Positions 52,037-59,839 of a DNA stretch of 64,000 nt are shown here, one piece after another. Made by a program: the position numbers and the translations under genes. Every line of letters begins with the position of its first letter. Position 1 is the first letter of the stretch. Source of the stretch: G025836975 sp040391135 (GTDB lineage Bacteria; Pseudomonadota; Gammaproteobacteria; Burkholderiales; Burkholderiaceae_B); the NCBI GenBank assembly GCA_040391135.1, contig JBEBYL010000006.1, forward strand, positions 62,001-126,000, read 5' to 3'. Under the pieces are notes generated by a model. The model made no database searches. It was not told where the DNA came from and saw nothing but the letters and a program-made list of their open reading frames with translations.

Positions 52037-52990
52037 ATGGCCCGTCCATTACCTTCACTCGTCTCATTGCGCGTTTTTGAGGTCGCCGGACGGCTGCAGA
52101 GCTTTTCGAAAGCGGCCGACGAGCTGAATGTGACACAAGGCGCTGTAAGCCGACAGATACGCGCATTGGAAGATGAACTGGGCCTGAAATTGTTTACCCG
52201 GCTTACCCGGCGCGTCGAGCTTACCGAGGACGCACGCAAGTATCTGGCTGAGATTCAATCCGCTTTTCGCCAAATGGAGAAGGCAACCGCCTGGCTTTGC
52301 TCACACCAGGAACGCCATGTGCTGCATATCAACGTGCTGCCGTCGGTTGGGTCATACTGGCTTATGCCCAGGCTGGCCACTTTCACGCAGCGGCATCCCA
52401 ATATCGAGACACGTATCAACAGCTCCATCGAGCCGGCCGACCTGCATTCGCACGGAACAGAAGTCGCCATCCGCGTCGGCCCCAAGCCGGGCACTTCTTA
52501 TGACCCACGGCTTCCAGAGATCGACCTTACGATGACAGCAGACTGGCGCGATGTGCTTGCGGAAGAGCTCACTCCGGACGTACTGGTGCCGGTCTATTCG
52601 CCAGATATTCTGAAATCATCGGCACGCCTGGATGATCCTGAGGTATTTCATAATCTGCCTCTTATACACACGACCAGCCGCAACGATGCCTGGGCCGGGT
52701 GGATGAAGACCTACGGTTTATCCGAGCTTCCCGCGACGCCCCGCATTGAGTACGGTCACTTTTTCATGTCGCTGCACGCGGCACAGCAAGGACTTGGGGT
52801 CGCGCTGATTCCCGACATTGTTTTAGCCAATATCGACACGAGAAACCTTCAGATCGCCCGGGAGTACAAAGCGCGGAGCGCTGGCGAATACTACATGCTG
52901 AGCCTGAAAAGCCGAGCGAACGAGTATCCCGTTCTGGCATTTCGAGAATGGGCAAAAGACCAGTTTACGAATGGTAATGCGTCAGAATAA
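52037..52990 (+). CDS. LysR-family regulator, GcvA-like, of the aromatic cluster
   Basis: 317 residues. N-terminal domain RPLPSLVSLRVFEVAGRLQS followed by FSKAADELNVTQGAVSRQIR, the helix-turn-helix in the GcvA/AmpR style, and a substrate-binding domain with AIRVGPKPGTSYDPRLPEI and HAAQQGLGVALIPDIV. It is divergent from the NadX-led operon, with the shared motif between them. It is the only regulator inside the cluster and is the obvious candidate to bind the three motif copies. AAGGAG lies about ten bases before the ATG. Confidence 0.9.
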   Translation: MARPLPSLVSLRVFEVAGRLQSFSKAADELNVTQGAVSRQIRALEDELGLKLFTRLTRRVELTEDARKYLAEIQSAFRQMEKATAWLCSHQERHVLHINVLPSVGSYWLMPRLATFTQRHPNIETRINSSIEPADLHSHGTEVAIRVGPKPGTSYDPRLPEIDLTMTADWRDVLAEELTPDVLVPVYSPDILKSSARLDDPEVFHNLPLIHTTSRNDAWAGWMKTYGLSELPATPRIEYGHFFMSLHAAQQGLGVALIPDIVLANIDTRNLQIAREYKARSAGEYYMLSLKSRANEYPVLAFREWAKDQFTNGNASE

Positions 52991-53064
52991 TTGCTCTTAA
53001 CTCTGCATCTCAATGGCGTCTACGGGTAATCACTGTAATAAGCCCGCAATAGTTGATGTCTAAT

Positions 53065-53080
53065 ATGAAAACGTTTTCAT
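53065..53080. promoter_or_regulatory. LacI-family operator (perfect palindrome)
   Basis: ATGAAAACGTTTTCAT is a perfect 16-base palindrome with the central CG typical of LacI/GalR operators. It is about 28 bp before the LacI-type gene start, so it probably represses the whole lacI-ugp operon. Confidence 0.8.
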
Positions 53081-53107
53081 CAGACCTTTACCGGTTGGAG
53101 GGGCGTT

Positions 53108-54163
53108 TTGGACAGCAAGCGGCGCACGAATCCGATCTCTATTCTCAGGATCGCCGACGAAGCCGGCGTATCGCCAGCCACGGTTTCGCGCGTGTTCAAT
53201 CGACCCGCGCTTGTGCAGGCCGACACCCGCGAGCGCGTCCTCGATATCGCCGGCCGCCATGGCTTTCGTCCCAACCGACTGGGCAGCAGCCTGCGTTCGG
53301 GCAATACCCGCACACTGGGGCTGGCCCTGCCCACACTCTCGAATCCCGTTTTCGCCGATTGCTTCGAAGGCGCCGAGATGCGCGCCCGTCAGTCCGGCTA
53401 CAGCGTCATGATGACCGCCACGCATTACGATCCCGAACTGGAGATCGATGCCGTCCACCGGCTTATCGACCATCAGCTTGACGGCATCATCCTGACCGTT
53501 GCCGATGCGCGCGCCAGTTCGGTCTTGAAGATGCTCAAGCGGCACGGCATGAGCTACGTGCTGGCCTATAACGAGTCGGACAGCCATCCCTGCGCCGCGG
53601 TCGACAACTATGCCGCCGCCTCCGACATGATTGCACACCTGGCGCAACTGGGGCATCGGCACATCGCCTTCGTCAGCGGCCCGCTGAATCTGTCGGACCG
53701 CGCCAAATCACGCCTGGCCGGCGCCCGGCATAGCGCCCGTGAATGGGGATTGAAGCGCGTACAGCATGTCATCATGCCCAGCCACACCGGCTCGGACACC
53801 GCCACCGTGCGCGACATCCTGCAATCCGCGGCGCGGCCCAGCGCGCTCTTCTGCTCCAACGATCTGCTGGCCACCGCTGTCATTTCCAGCATCAAGGAAC
53901 TGGGCGGGTCGGTGCCGGGCGACATTTCGGTGGCGGGTTTCGACGGCATCCGGTATGGCGCCTTCATGTCGCCCAGCCTGGCCACGATCGAAGCGCCGGG
54001 ATACGAAATCGGCAAAGCGGCCTGCCATCTGCTGCTGCAACAGATCGAACAGCGCGGTGCAGGCAGCGAACGGTTGCCCCACAGGCTGATCGCCGGCGCC
54101 AGTGTCGCCGCTGTCGAGCCGGCCTCAAAAAGGAAAAGCCATGCTTATCGCGCAAATCAGTGA
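53108..54163 (+). CDS. LacI-family transcriptional repressor
   Basis: 351 residues from TTG 53108 with GGAGGGG upstream. The DNA-binding segment ISILRIADEAGVSPATVSRV and the hinge region before LGLALPTLSNPVFADCFEGAE are typical, followed by a periplasmic-binding-protein-like sensor domain with SALFCSNDLLATAV and DISVAGFDGI. It heads a run of six plus-strand genes. The phosphodiesterase gene starts inside its last 23 bases. The inducer is likely a glycerol-phosphate-type compound, inferred from neighbours. Confidence 0.92.
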   Translation: MDSKRRTNPISILRIADEAGVSPATVSRVFNRPALVQADTRERVLDIAGRHGFRPNRLGSSLRSGNTRTLGLALPTLSNPVFADCFEGAEMRARQSGYSVMMTATHYDPELEIDAVHRLIDHQLDGIILTVADARASSVLKMLKRHGMSYVLAYNESDSHPCAAVDNYAAASDMIAHLAQLGHRHIAFVSGPLNLSDRAKSRLAGARHSAREWGLKRVQHVIMPSHTGSDTATVRDILQSAARPSALFCSNDLLATAVISSIKELGGSVPGDISVAGFDGIRYGAFMSPSLATIEAPGYEIGKAACHLLLQQIEQRGAGSERLPHRLIAGASVAAVEPASKRKSHAYRANQ

Positions 54164-54935
54164 TCTGCACATCCAGCAAGCAGGCAAGCACAGCCAATTG
54201 ATACAGGCCGAGCGGCATCTGGCCGCCTGCGTGAATGCGCTGAACGGCCTGGATCCGCGTCCCGATCTGGTTGTGGCCACCGGCGACCTGACGGAGCATG
54301 GCCGCGCCCAGGAATACCAGATGCTCAAGCCGCTGTTGGCTCAGCTCGACATCCCCTTCCTGCTCATTCCGGGCAACCACGATAGCCCCGCCGCTCTGCG
54401 GACCGCCTTTCCAGAACATCGCTATCTGGACACCGGCTTTCCGTTCATGCAGTACACCGTCGACACCTGGCCTTTGCGCATCGTTGCGCTTGACACTACG
54501 GTTCCGCGCAGCAGCGCGGGCGAGCTTTGCGCCATGCGCCTGGCATGGCTGGCCGATGCCCTGGCGCAGGCGCCGGACCGCCCCACCGTCATATTGATGC
54601 ATCATCCGCCCTTTGAAACCGGCATCAGGCTCATGGACGATCTAGGCTTGCTGAAAGGCCGAGAGGCGTTTGCCGAGATCATCGCGCCATATCGCAACAT
54701 CGAGCGCATCCTGTGCGGGCATTTGCATCGGACCATCGTGTGCCGCGTCGGCGGCACCGTGGCGTCGACCTGTCCGGGCACCGCTCACCAGATCGCGCTG
54801 GATCTGGACAACGAGGCCCGGGATCTGAATTTCAATTTCGAACCGCCGGGCTACCAGCTGCACTGGCTAGGCCCGCAAGGGCTGGTCACGCATCATGCCC
54901 TGATCGGGAATTTTCCCGGCCCTTATCCGTTCTAG
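54141..54935 (+). CDS. Metallophosphoesterase, GpdQ / CpdA class III type
   Basis: 264 residues from ATG 54141 (AAGGAAAA upstream, inside the repressor gene). All dimetal motifs are visible: QISDLHI (DxH), VVATGDLTEHG (GDxxxxG), LIPGNHDS (GNHD), ILMHHPPF (H) and LCGHLHR (GHxH). The spacing is that of the GpdQ/CpdA class III cyclic nucleotide or glycerophosphodiester phosphodiesterases. There is no signal peptide, so it acts in the cytoplasm. Coupling to a Ugp-type importer favours glycerophosphodiester cleavage to glycerol-3-phosphate plus alcohol. Confidence 0.9.
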   Translation: MLIAQISDLHIQQAGKHSQLIQAERHLAACVNALNGLDPRPDLVVATGDLTEHGRAQEYQMLKPLLAQLDIPFLLIPGNHDSPAALRTAFPEHRYLDTGFPFMQYTVDTWPLRIVALDTTVPRSSAGELCAMRLAWLADALAQAPDRPTVILMHHPPFETGIRLMDDLGLLKGREAFAEIIAPYRNIERILCGHLHRTIVCRVGGTVASTCPGTAHQIALDLDNEARDLNFNFEPPGYQLHWLGPQGLVTHHALIGNFPGPYPF

Positions 54936-54954
54936 CATCAACAGGCTTTAGCCC

Positions 54955-56016
54955 ATGTCCACCATTGTTCTGGATTCCATCACAAAACAGTTCGGCAGCG
55001 CCCCGCCGGCCGTCGACCGCGTCAGTTTCGAGGTCGAGGCCGGGACGTTCGCCGTTCTGCTCGGTCCCTCGGGCTGCGGAAAGTCGACCACGCTGCGCAT
55101 GATCGCGGGCCTGGACACCCCCAGCTCGGGCCGCATACGCATAGGCGGCCACGATGTGACCGACCTGCCGCCCTCCAAGCGGAAGATATCCATGGTCTTC
55201 CAGTCGTATGCGCTGTTTCCGCATCTGTCGGTAAGGGAAAACATACTGTTCGGTCTGAAAGTGCGCAAAGAGCCCGTCGCGCAGCATAAGCCGCGCCTGG
55301 CAAAAGTCGCTGCGCTGCTGGGCCTGGAAAAGCTGCTGGACCGCAAGCCCTCGCAACTATCCGGTGGGCAGCAGCAGCGCGTGGCGCTGGGCCGCGCCGT
55401 CATCTCGGAAGCGCCGGTGTGCCTGATGGACGAACCTCTGTCCAATCTGGATGCGCAGCTGCGGCATGAGATGCGCCGCGAAATCCGCGCCCTTCAGCAG
55501 AGTCTCGGCATCACCATGGTGTATGTGACTCATGACCAGACCGAGGCCATGAGCATGGCCGATCGCGTGGTGCTGCTGAACGCCGGACACATCGAGCAAA
55601 ACGACACGCCGGACAGGTTGTACGGCATTCCCAGTTCCGAGTTTTCGGCCCGCTTCATCGGCACGCCTCCCATGAACTTGCTGAATCTGGACGCGCAAAC
55701 CCGCCGCGACCTTGGCGTCGCGGGCGAAGAACTCCGGCAGGTGCCCGCCGCGGCGGCCAAGCTGGGCATCCGCCCGGAGCATATCGCCATAGATGCCGCA
55801 GGCGGTGTTGCCGCCACCGTTGAAACGGTCGAGTACTTTGGCGCCGATTCCATCGTGGTATGCACGCTGGGCAGCAATCCCGGCATCGCCGTCCGCGCCT
55901 CCGGACACCTGCGTGCCCAGGCCGGCGAAAAAATCACGCTCCGCTGGAGCCCCACGCAGCAACATTTCTTCGACACCTCGGGCAAGGCGCTCAGCCGCCC
56001 ACCCGTTCATTCTTGA
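54955..56016 (+). CDS. UgpC/MalK-type ABC transporter ATPase
   Basis: 353 residues. Walker A LLGPSGCGKSTTLRM, signature LSGGQQQRVALGRA, Walker B VCLMDEPLSNLDAQLR and switch His in VYVTHDQTEAM. A C-terminal TOBE/OB domain begins near residue 235 (FIGTPPMNLLNL; LGIRPEHIAID), as in carbohydrate importers. It lies 19 bp after the phosphodiesterase gene and 12 bp before the binding protein gene. It energises the importer. Confidence 0.93.
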   Translation: MSTIVLDSITKQFGSAPPAVDRVSFEVEAGTFAVLLGPSGCGKSTTLRMIAGLDTPSSGRIRIGGHDVTDLPPSKRKISMVFQSYALFPHLSVRENILFGLKVRKEPVAQHKPRLAKVAALLGLEKLLDRKPSQLSGGQQQRVALGRAVISEAPVCLMDEPLSNLDAQLRHEMRREIRALQQSLGITMVYVTHDQTEAMSMADRVVLLNAGHIEQNDTPDRLYGIPSSEFSARFIGTPPMNLLNLDAQTRRDLGVAGEELRQVPAAAAKLGIRPEHIAIDAAGGVAATVETVEYFGADSIVVCTLGSNPGIAVRASGHLRAQAGEKITLRWSPTQQHFFDTSGKALSRPPVHS

Positions 56017-56028
56017 TAGGAAAACACC

Positions 56029-57324
56029 ATGCGACGCACCTTCTTGAAAGCCCTTGCATTCAGCCTGGCAGGCGCCTTCTGCGCGGCTCCCTCCTGGTCC
56101 CAGGCCAAGCCTGTGGAAATCGAATTCTATTACCCCGTTGCCGTCGGCGGCCCTATTACCAAGATCGTCGACGGCATGGTCGACGAGTTCGAAAAAAGCC
56201 ATCCCGATATCAAGATCAAGTCCATCTATGCCGGCACTTACCAGGATTCGGTCGCCAAGGCGCTGACCGCGCACAAGGGCGGCCATGCCCCGCAACTGGC
56301 GGTATTGTTGTCCACCGACATGTTCACGCTGATCGACGAAGGTGCCATCGTTCCCTTCGATCCGCTGGTTCAGTCGGACGAGGACAAGAAATGGCTGAAT
56401 GGCTTCTACAAAGGTTTCATGGCCAATAGCCAGACCGGCGGAAAGACCTGGGGCATTCCATTCCAGCGCTCGACCATCGTCATGTATTACAACAAGGACC
56501 TCTTCAAGGAGGCGGGCCTGGACCCGAAGGCGCCGCCCGCCACCTGGGACGAGCTGGTAGCCCAGGCAAAGAAGCTGACCAAGACGGACAGCTCGGGCCA
56601 GGTATCGCAATGGGGCCTGGAGATCCCGTCGGGCGGCAGTTTTGCCTATTGGCTGTTCCAGGCGCTGACCACGCCGAACGACGCCATCCTGATGAACGAG
56701 GCCGGCAACCAGGTGTTCCTGGACAAGCCGGCGGTCATCGAAGCGCTGCAGTTCTGGCATGATCTGGCCTACAAGCACAAGGTCATGCCTACGGGCACGA
56801 TAGACTGGGGCACGACACCCAAGGATTTCCTGGTCGGCAAGACAGCCATGATGTGGACCACCACCGGCAATCTGACCAATGTGCGCAAGAACGCCAAGTT
56901 CGACTTCGGCGTGGCCCCCATGCCCAAGGCCAAGCGTGGCGGCAGCCCCACCGGCGGCGGCAACTTCTATCTGTTCAAATCGGCCACGCCCGAGCAGCAG
57001 AAGGCGGCCTACTCCTTCGTCAAATGGATGACCAGTCCGGAAAACGCAGCCGCGTGGAGCATCGATACGGGCTATGTCGCAGTAACGCCGGCGGCCTGGG
57101 AAACCGGCAAGATGAAGGACTACGTCAAGGAAGTGCCCACCGCCCTGGTGGCGCGCGATCAGCTGGAAGTCAGCGTGGCCGAATTTTCCACCCACGATAA
57201 TCAGCGCATCACCAAGCTGCTGAACGACAACATCCAGGCCGTGCTGACCAATTCGAAAACGGCGGAACAAGCCATGAAAGACGCCCAGCGCGACGCCGAC
57301 CGGCTGCTGCGGTCTTATAAATAA
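56029..57324 (+). CDS. UgpB-like periplasmic binding protein
   Basis: 431 residues with a signal peptide of about 25 residues (ending SWSQA) and the family-1 solute-binding fold. Segments such as VEIEFYYPVAVGGPITKIVD, IPFQRSTIVMYYNKDLFKEAGLDP (two blocks) and SGSLANIREYAKF-like TGNLTNVRKNAKFDFGVAP correspond well to E. coli UgpB, which binds sn-glycerol-3-phosphate and glycerophosphocholine. The position with a phosphodiesterase supports a glycerophosphodiester. The ligand is inferred. Confidence 0.9.
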   Translation: MRRTFLKALAFSLAGAFCAAPSWSQAKPVEIEFYYPVAVGGPITKIVDGMVDEFEKSHPDIKIKSIYAGTYQDSVAKALTAHKGGHAPQLAVLLSTDMFTLIDEGAIVPFDPLVQSDEDKKWLNGFYKGFMANSQTGGKTWGIPFQRSTIVMYYNKDLFKEAGLDPKAPPATWDELVAQAKKLTKTDSSGQVSQWGLEIPSGGSFAYWLFQALTTPNDAILMNEAGNQVFLDKPAVIEALQFWHDLAYKHKVMPTGTIDWGTTPKDFLVGKTAMMWTTTGNLTNVRKNAKFDFGVAPMPKAKRGGSPTGGGNFYLFKSATPEQQKAAYSFVKWMTSPENAAAWSIDTGYVAVTPAAWETGKMKDYVKEVPTALVARDQLEVSVAEFSTHDNQRITKLLNDNIQAVLTNSKTAEQAMKDAQRDADRLLRSYK

Positions 57325-57332
57325 TCAAAGGC

Positions 57333-58211
57333 ATGAAGACCTCGTCGCTTAACGCGGTGTATGGCTGGCTGCTCCTGCTGCCGGCCATTACCCTGCTTGC
57401 CGCGTTCACCCACTATCCGGCCCTGGCCACGCTTTGGCACAGCTTCTTCTCGACGCCGAAAGCGAATCGTCCGGCGGTGTTCGTGGGTCTGGAAAACTTC
57501 GCGGCCATGGGCGACGACCCCGTCTTCTGGCAGGCCTTGTGGAACAACCTGGCCTATGCACTGGTCACCATTCCGGTTTCGGTGGCCATCGCGCTCATCA
57601 TGGCCCTATGGGTCAATCGCAAGCTGGCGGGACGCGGCTTCCTGCGGCTGGCGTATTTCACGCCGACCGTGCTGCCCATGGTGGCCGTGGCCAATATCTG
57701 GTTGTTCTTCTATACGCCGCAGTACGGCCTTATCGACCAGATCGCCGACCTGTTCCACCTGCCGGGCATGAACTGGCTGGGCAACCGCGGCACGGCGCTG
57801 CCGGCGCTGATGCTGGTCACCATCTGGAAGGAGTCCGGCTTCTTCATGATTTTCTACCTGGCCGCCTTGCAGCAGATATCGCCTTCGCTGCGGGAAGCGG
57901 CCTTGCTGGAGGGCGCGTCGCGCTGGCAGTACTTCCGGCGGATACTGCTACCGCTGCTCATGCCCACCACGCTGTTCGTGCTGATCAATGCGCTGATCAA
58001 TGCCTTCCGCCTGGTGGACCATGTGCTGGTGATGACCAAGGGCGGGCCCGACAACGCCAGCACCTTATTGCTGTTCTATATTTATGAAGTGGGATTCAGC
58101 TACTGGGACACTTCCTACGCCGCAACCCTGTCGGTCGTGCTGCTGCTTATTCTTTCCATCACGGCGTTCATCAAGTTCCGCTGGCTTGACCGCAGGACAC
58201 ACTACCAATGA
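57333..58211 (+). CDS. UgpA-like ABC transporter permease
   Basis: 292 residues with six membrane segments. The EAA loop reads SLREAALLEGASRWQYFRRILLPLL in two blocks, near residue 190. It starts eight bases after the binding-protein stop. The next permease gene overlaps its stop by four bases (ATGA). The two permeases form the membrane channel. Confidence 0.92.
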   Translation: MKTSSLNAVYGWLLLLPAITLLAAFTHYPALATLWHSFFSTPKANRPAVFVGLENFAAMGDDPVFWQALWNNLAYALVTIPVSVAIALIMALWVNRKLAGRGFLRLAYFTPTVLPMVAVANIWLFFYTPQYGLIDQIADLFHLPGMNWLGNRGTALPALMLVTIWKESGFFMIFYLAALQQISPSLREAALLEGASRWQYFRRILLPLLMPTTLFVLINALINAFRLVDHVLVMTKGGPDNASTLLLFYIYEVGFSYWDTSYAATLSVVLLLILSITAFIKFRWLDRRTHYQ

Positions 58212-59008
58212 CGCATAAGCTCGATACCCTGGGCGCCTGGCTGCTGGGCATACTGTGGTTCCTGCCCTTGGCGTATACGCTGTGGGCGGCCTTCCACCCT
58301 TCCGCCTATGCGACCAATTTCGACTTGACCGCCCCCCTGACGCTGGACAATTTCATTGCGGCTTGGCATGCCGCGCCCTTTGCCCGGTATTTTCTGAACA
58401 CCTTCATCCTGGTCACCATGGTGCTGGCGGCGCAACTGGTCTTGTCGACCCTGGCGGCCTATGCATTCGCGCGCTTCGAGTTCAAGGGACGCGACCTGGT
58501 CTTCCTGCTGGTGCTTCTGCAACTGATGATCATGCCCGATGTGCTGATCGTCGAGAACTACCGGCTGATGTCCTGGCTGGGGGTGCGCGATACGATTTTC
58601 GCGGTGGGGCTGCCTTATTTCGCCTCGGCATTCGGCATCTTCCTGCTGCGCCAGACCTTCAAGACCGTTCCCCTGGAGCTGGAGGAAGCGGCCCGCGTCG
58701 AAGGCGCAAGCCGCTGGCAGATACTGATGAAAGTCTATGTGCCGCTGGCCCGCCCCATATACGTGGCTTATGGACTGGTATCGGTCAGCTACCACTGGAA
58801 TAATTTCCTGTGGCCTCTGATCATTACCAATTCGGTGGAGTCGCGTCCGCTGACGGTGGGCCTGCAGGTGTTCGCCTCGACGGACCAGGGAATAGATTGG
58901 TCCATCATTACCGCCGCTACGCTGCTTAGCGCCGCGCCCCTGCTGATCGCTTTCCTGCTGTTTCAGCGGCAATTCGTGCAATCATTCATGCGCGCGGGAA
59001 TCCGCTAA
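58208..59008 (+). CDS. UgpE-like ABC transporter permease
   Basis: 266 residues with six membrane segments and the MalG/UgpE-type EAA loop ELEEAARVEGASRWQILMKVYVPL (two blocks). Its start overlaps the stop of the first permease gene. It ends the lacI-led operon. A stem-loop follows immediately after its stop. Confidence 0.92.
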   Translation: MTHKLDTLGAWLLGILWFLPLAYTLWAAFHPSAYATNFDLTAPLTLDNFIAAWHAAPFARYFLNTFILVTMVLAAQLVLSTLAAYAFARFEFKGRDLVFLLVLLQLMIMPDVLIVENYRLMSWLGVRDTIFAVGLPYFASAFGIFLLRQTFKTVPLELEEAARVEGASRWQILMKVYVPLARPIYVAYGLVSVSYHWNNFLWPLIITNSVESRPLTVGLQVFASTDQGIDWSIITAATLLSAAPLLIAFLLFQRQFVQSFMRAGIR

Positions 59009-59011
59009 GCC

Positions 59012-59035
59012 GGGCAAGCCGGAATCAGCTTGCCC
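59012..59035. terminator. Stem-loop at the end of the ugp-like operon
   Basis: GGGCAAGC (59012-59019) / GCTTGCCC (59028-59035), 8-base loop, between convergent genes. There is no T-run, so the call rests on position and symmetry. Confidence 0.5.
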
Positions 59036-59042
59036 TCGACAC

Positions 59043-59360
59043 TCAGAAGCCCACGACCAGTCCTGGCAGGTCGACCGTGATGCGGGGCTTTTCCAGCGCA
59101 AGCGCCGCCTGCTCGGCGTATTCCCGGGCCAGCTGCCCGTCCTGGGACAGCTTGGCGTAGCCCAGCGCATCGGCCACGCCCAGGATTTTATCCAGCAGCA
59201 ATACCTTGCCGCTGGGACGCAGCGGCTCGCAGCCCAGCCGGGTCCAGCTTGCGTCGAACCAGTCCCGGGCCGCCAATGCCGCCTGCCCGCCGGGATCCAC
59301 ATCGACGGTCAGTTCCAGCGATTGTCGGCTATTGAAAACGATCGTGACCACACTACGCAT
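59043..59360 (-). CDS. Conserved hypothetical protein, 105 aa
   Basis: A soluble 105-residue protein (MRSVVTIVFNSRQSLELTVD start; PRITVDLPGLVVGF end) with no membrane segment or recognised domain. Beta-alpha alternation and a conserved-looking GKVLLLDKILGVADALGYAKL block are visible. It is next to a DUF1840 gene on the same strand, 36 bp apart, and the two may be co-transcribed. Function unknown. Confidence 0.62.
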   Translation of the reverse strand: MRSVVTIVFNSRQSLELTVDVDPGGQAALAARDWFDASWTRLGCEPLRPSGKVLLLDKILGVADALGYAKLSQDGQLAREYAEQAALALEKPRITVDLPGLVVGF

Positions 59361-59396
59361 GCATGCTCCCGTAACGGCATTGGGCCAGGTGATTTT

Positions 59397-59744
59397 TTAC
59401 CATGTGGGAGCAGGCTCCCAGACGACATCGGCATTATGCTCGCGGGATAGCCGCAGCATGGCCAGCAACGGAAAGGCGCGGCGGCGAAAGCTGACCGGCT
59501 GGGCGATGGGATGCGTCCTGGAATCGTTATCGTCCTGATGATCGTCGGGAAATTCGGATTCCGTATCGGCGGAAATAGCCTGCTCTATGCCCTTTATGGC
59601 GGCATCCAGTTGATCGCGCGTGATAACGCCCCGTTCTGGAAGGGTATCGGTGTATGGCTTGCCGGCGGCCTTGAGTATGGGCAAGGCGTGCTTGGAGAAC
59701 ATCAGCACTTCGGCGGCTGCTTTAGAGTGAAAGACGACTAGCAT
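59397..59744 (-). CDS. DUF1840 family protein
   Basis: 115 residues. The N-terminus MLVVFHSKAAAEVLMFSKHALPILKAAGK and the C-terminal block VSFRRRAFPLLAMLRLSREHNADVVWE match the DUF1840 layout, in which a metal-site-like segment is separated by an acidic loop (here SEFPDDHQDDNDS). Family members are small soluble proteins found mainly in beta-proteobacteria and have no known role. It is divergent from the Rhs gene, 95 bp away. Confidence 0.8.
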   Translation of the reverse strand: MLVVFHSKAAAEVLMFSKHALPILKAAGKPYTDTLPERGVITRDQLDAAIKGIEQAISADTESEFPDDHQDDNDSRTHPIAQPVSFRRRAFPLLAMLRLSREHNADVVWEPAPTW

Positions 59745-59839
59745 TTTCGGTTTCCCTCAATAGACACATTAGTACACTACCCTATCTCAAGGGCGCTGCC
59801 AAGCGGCAAGATATTGGGGTTTTCTTTGTAGGGGAAACC

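Noticed and set aside
55357..57270. Very long minus-strand open frame across the ugp-like ATPase and binding-protein genes
   Set aside because: Long antisense frames are common in GC-rich DNA; the plus-strand genes carry all family motifs.
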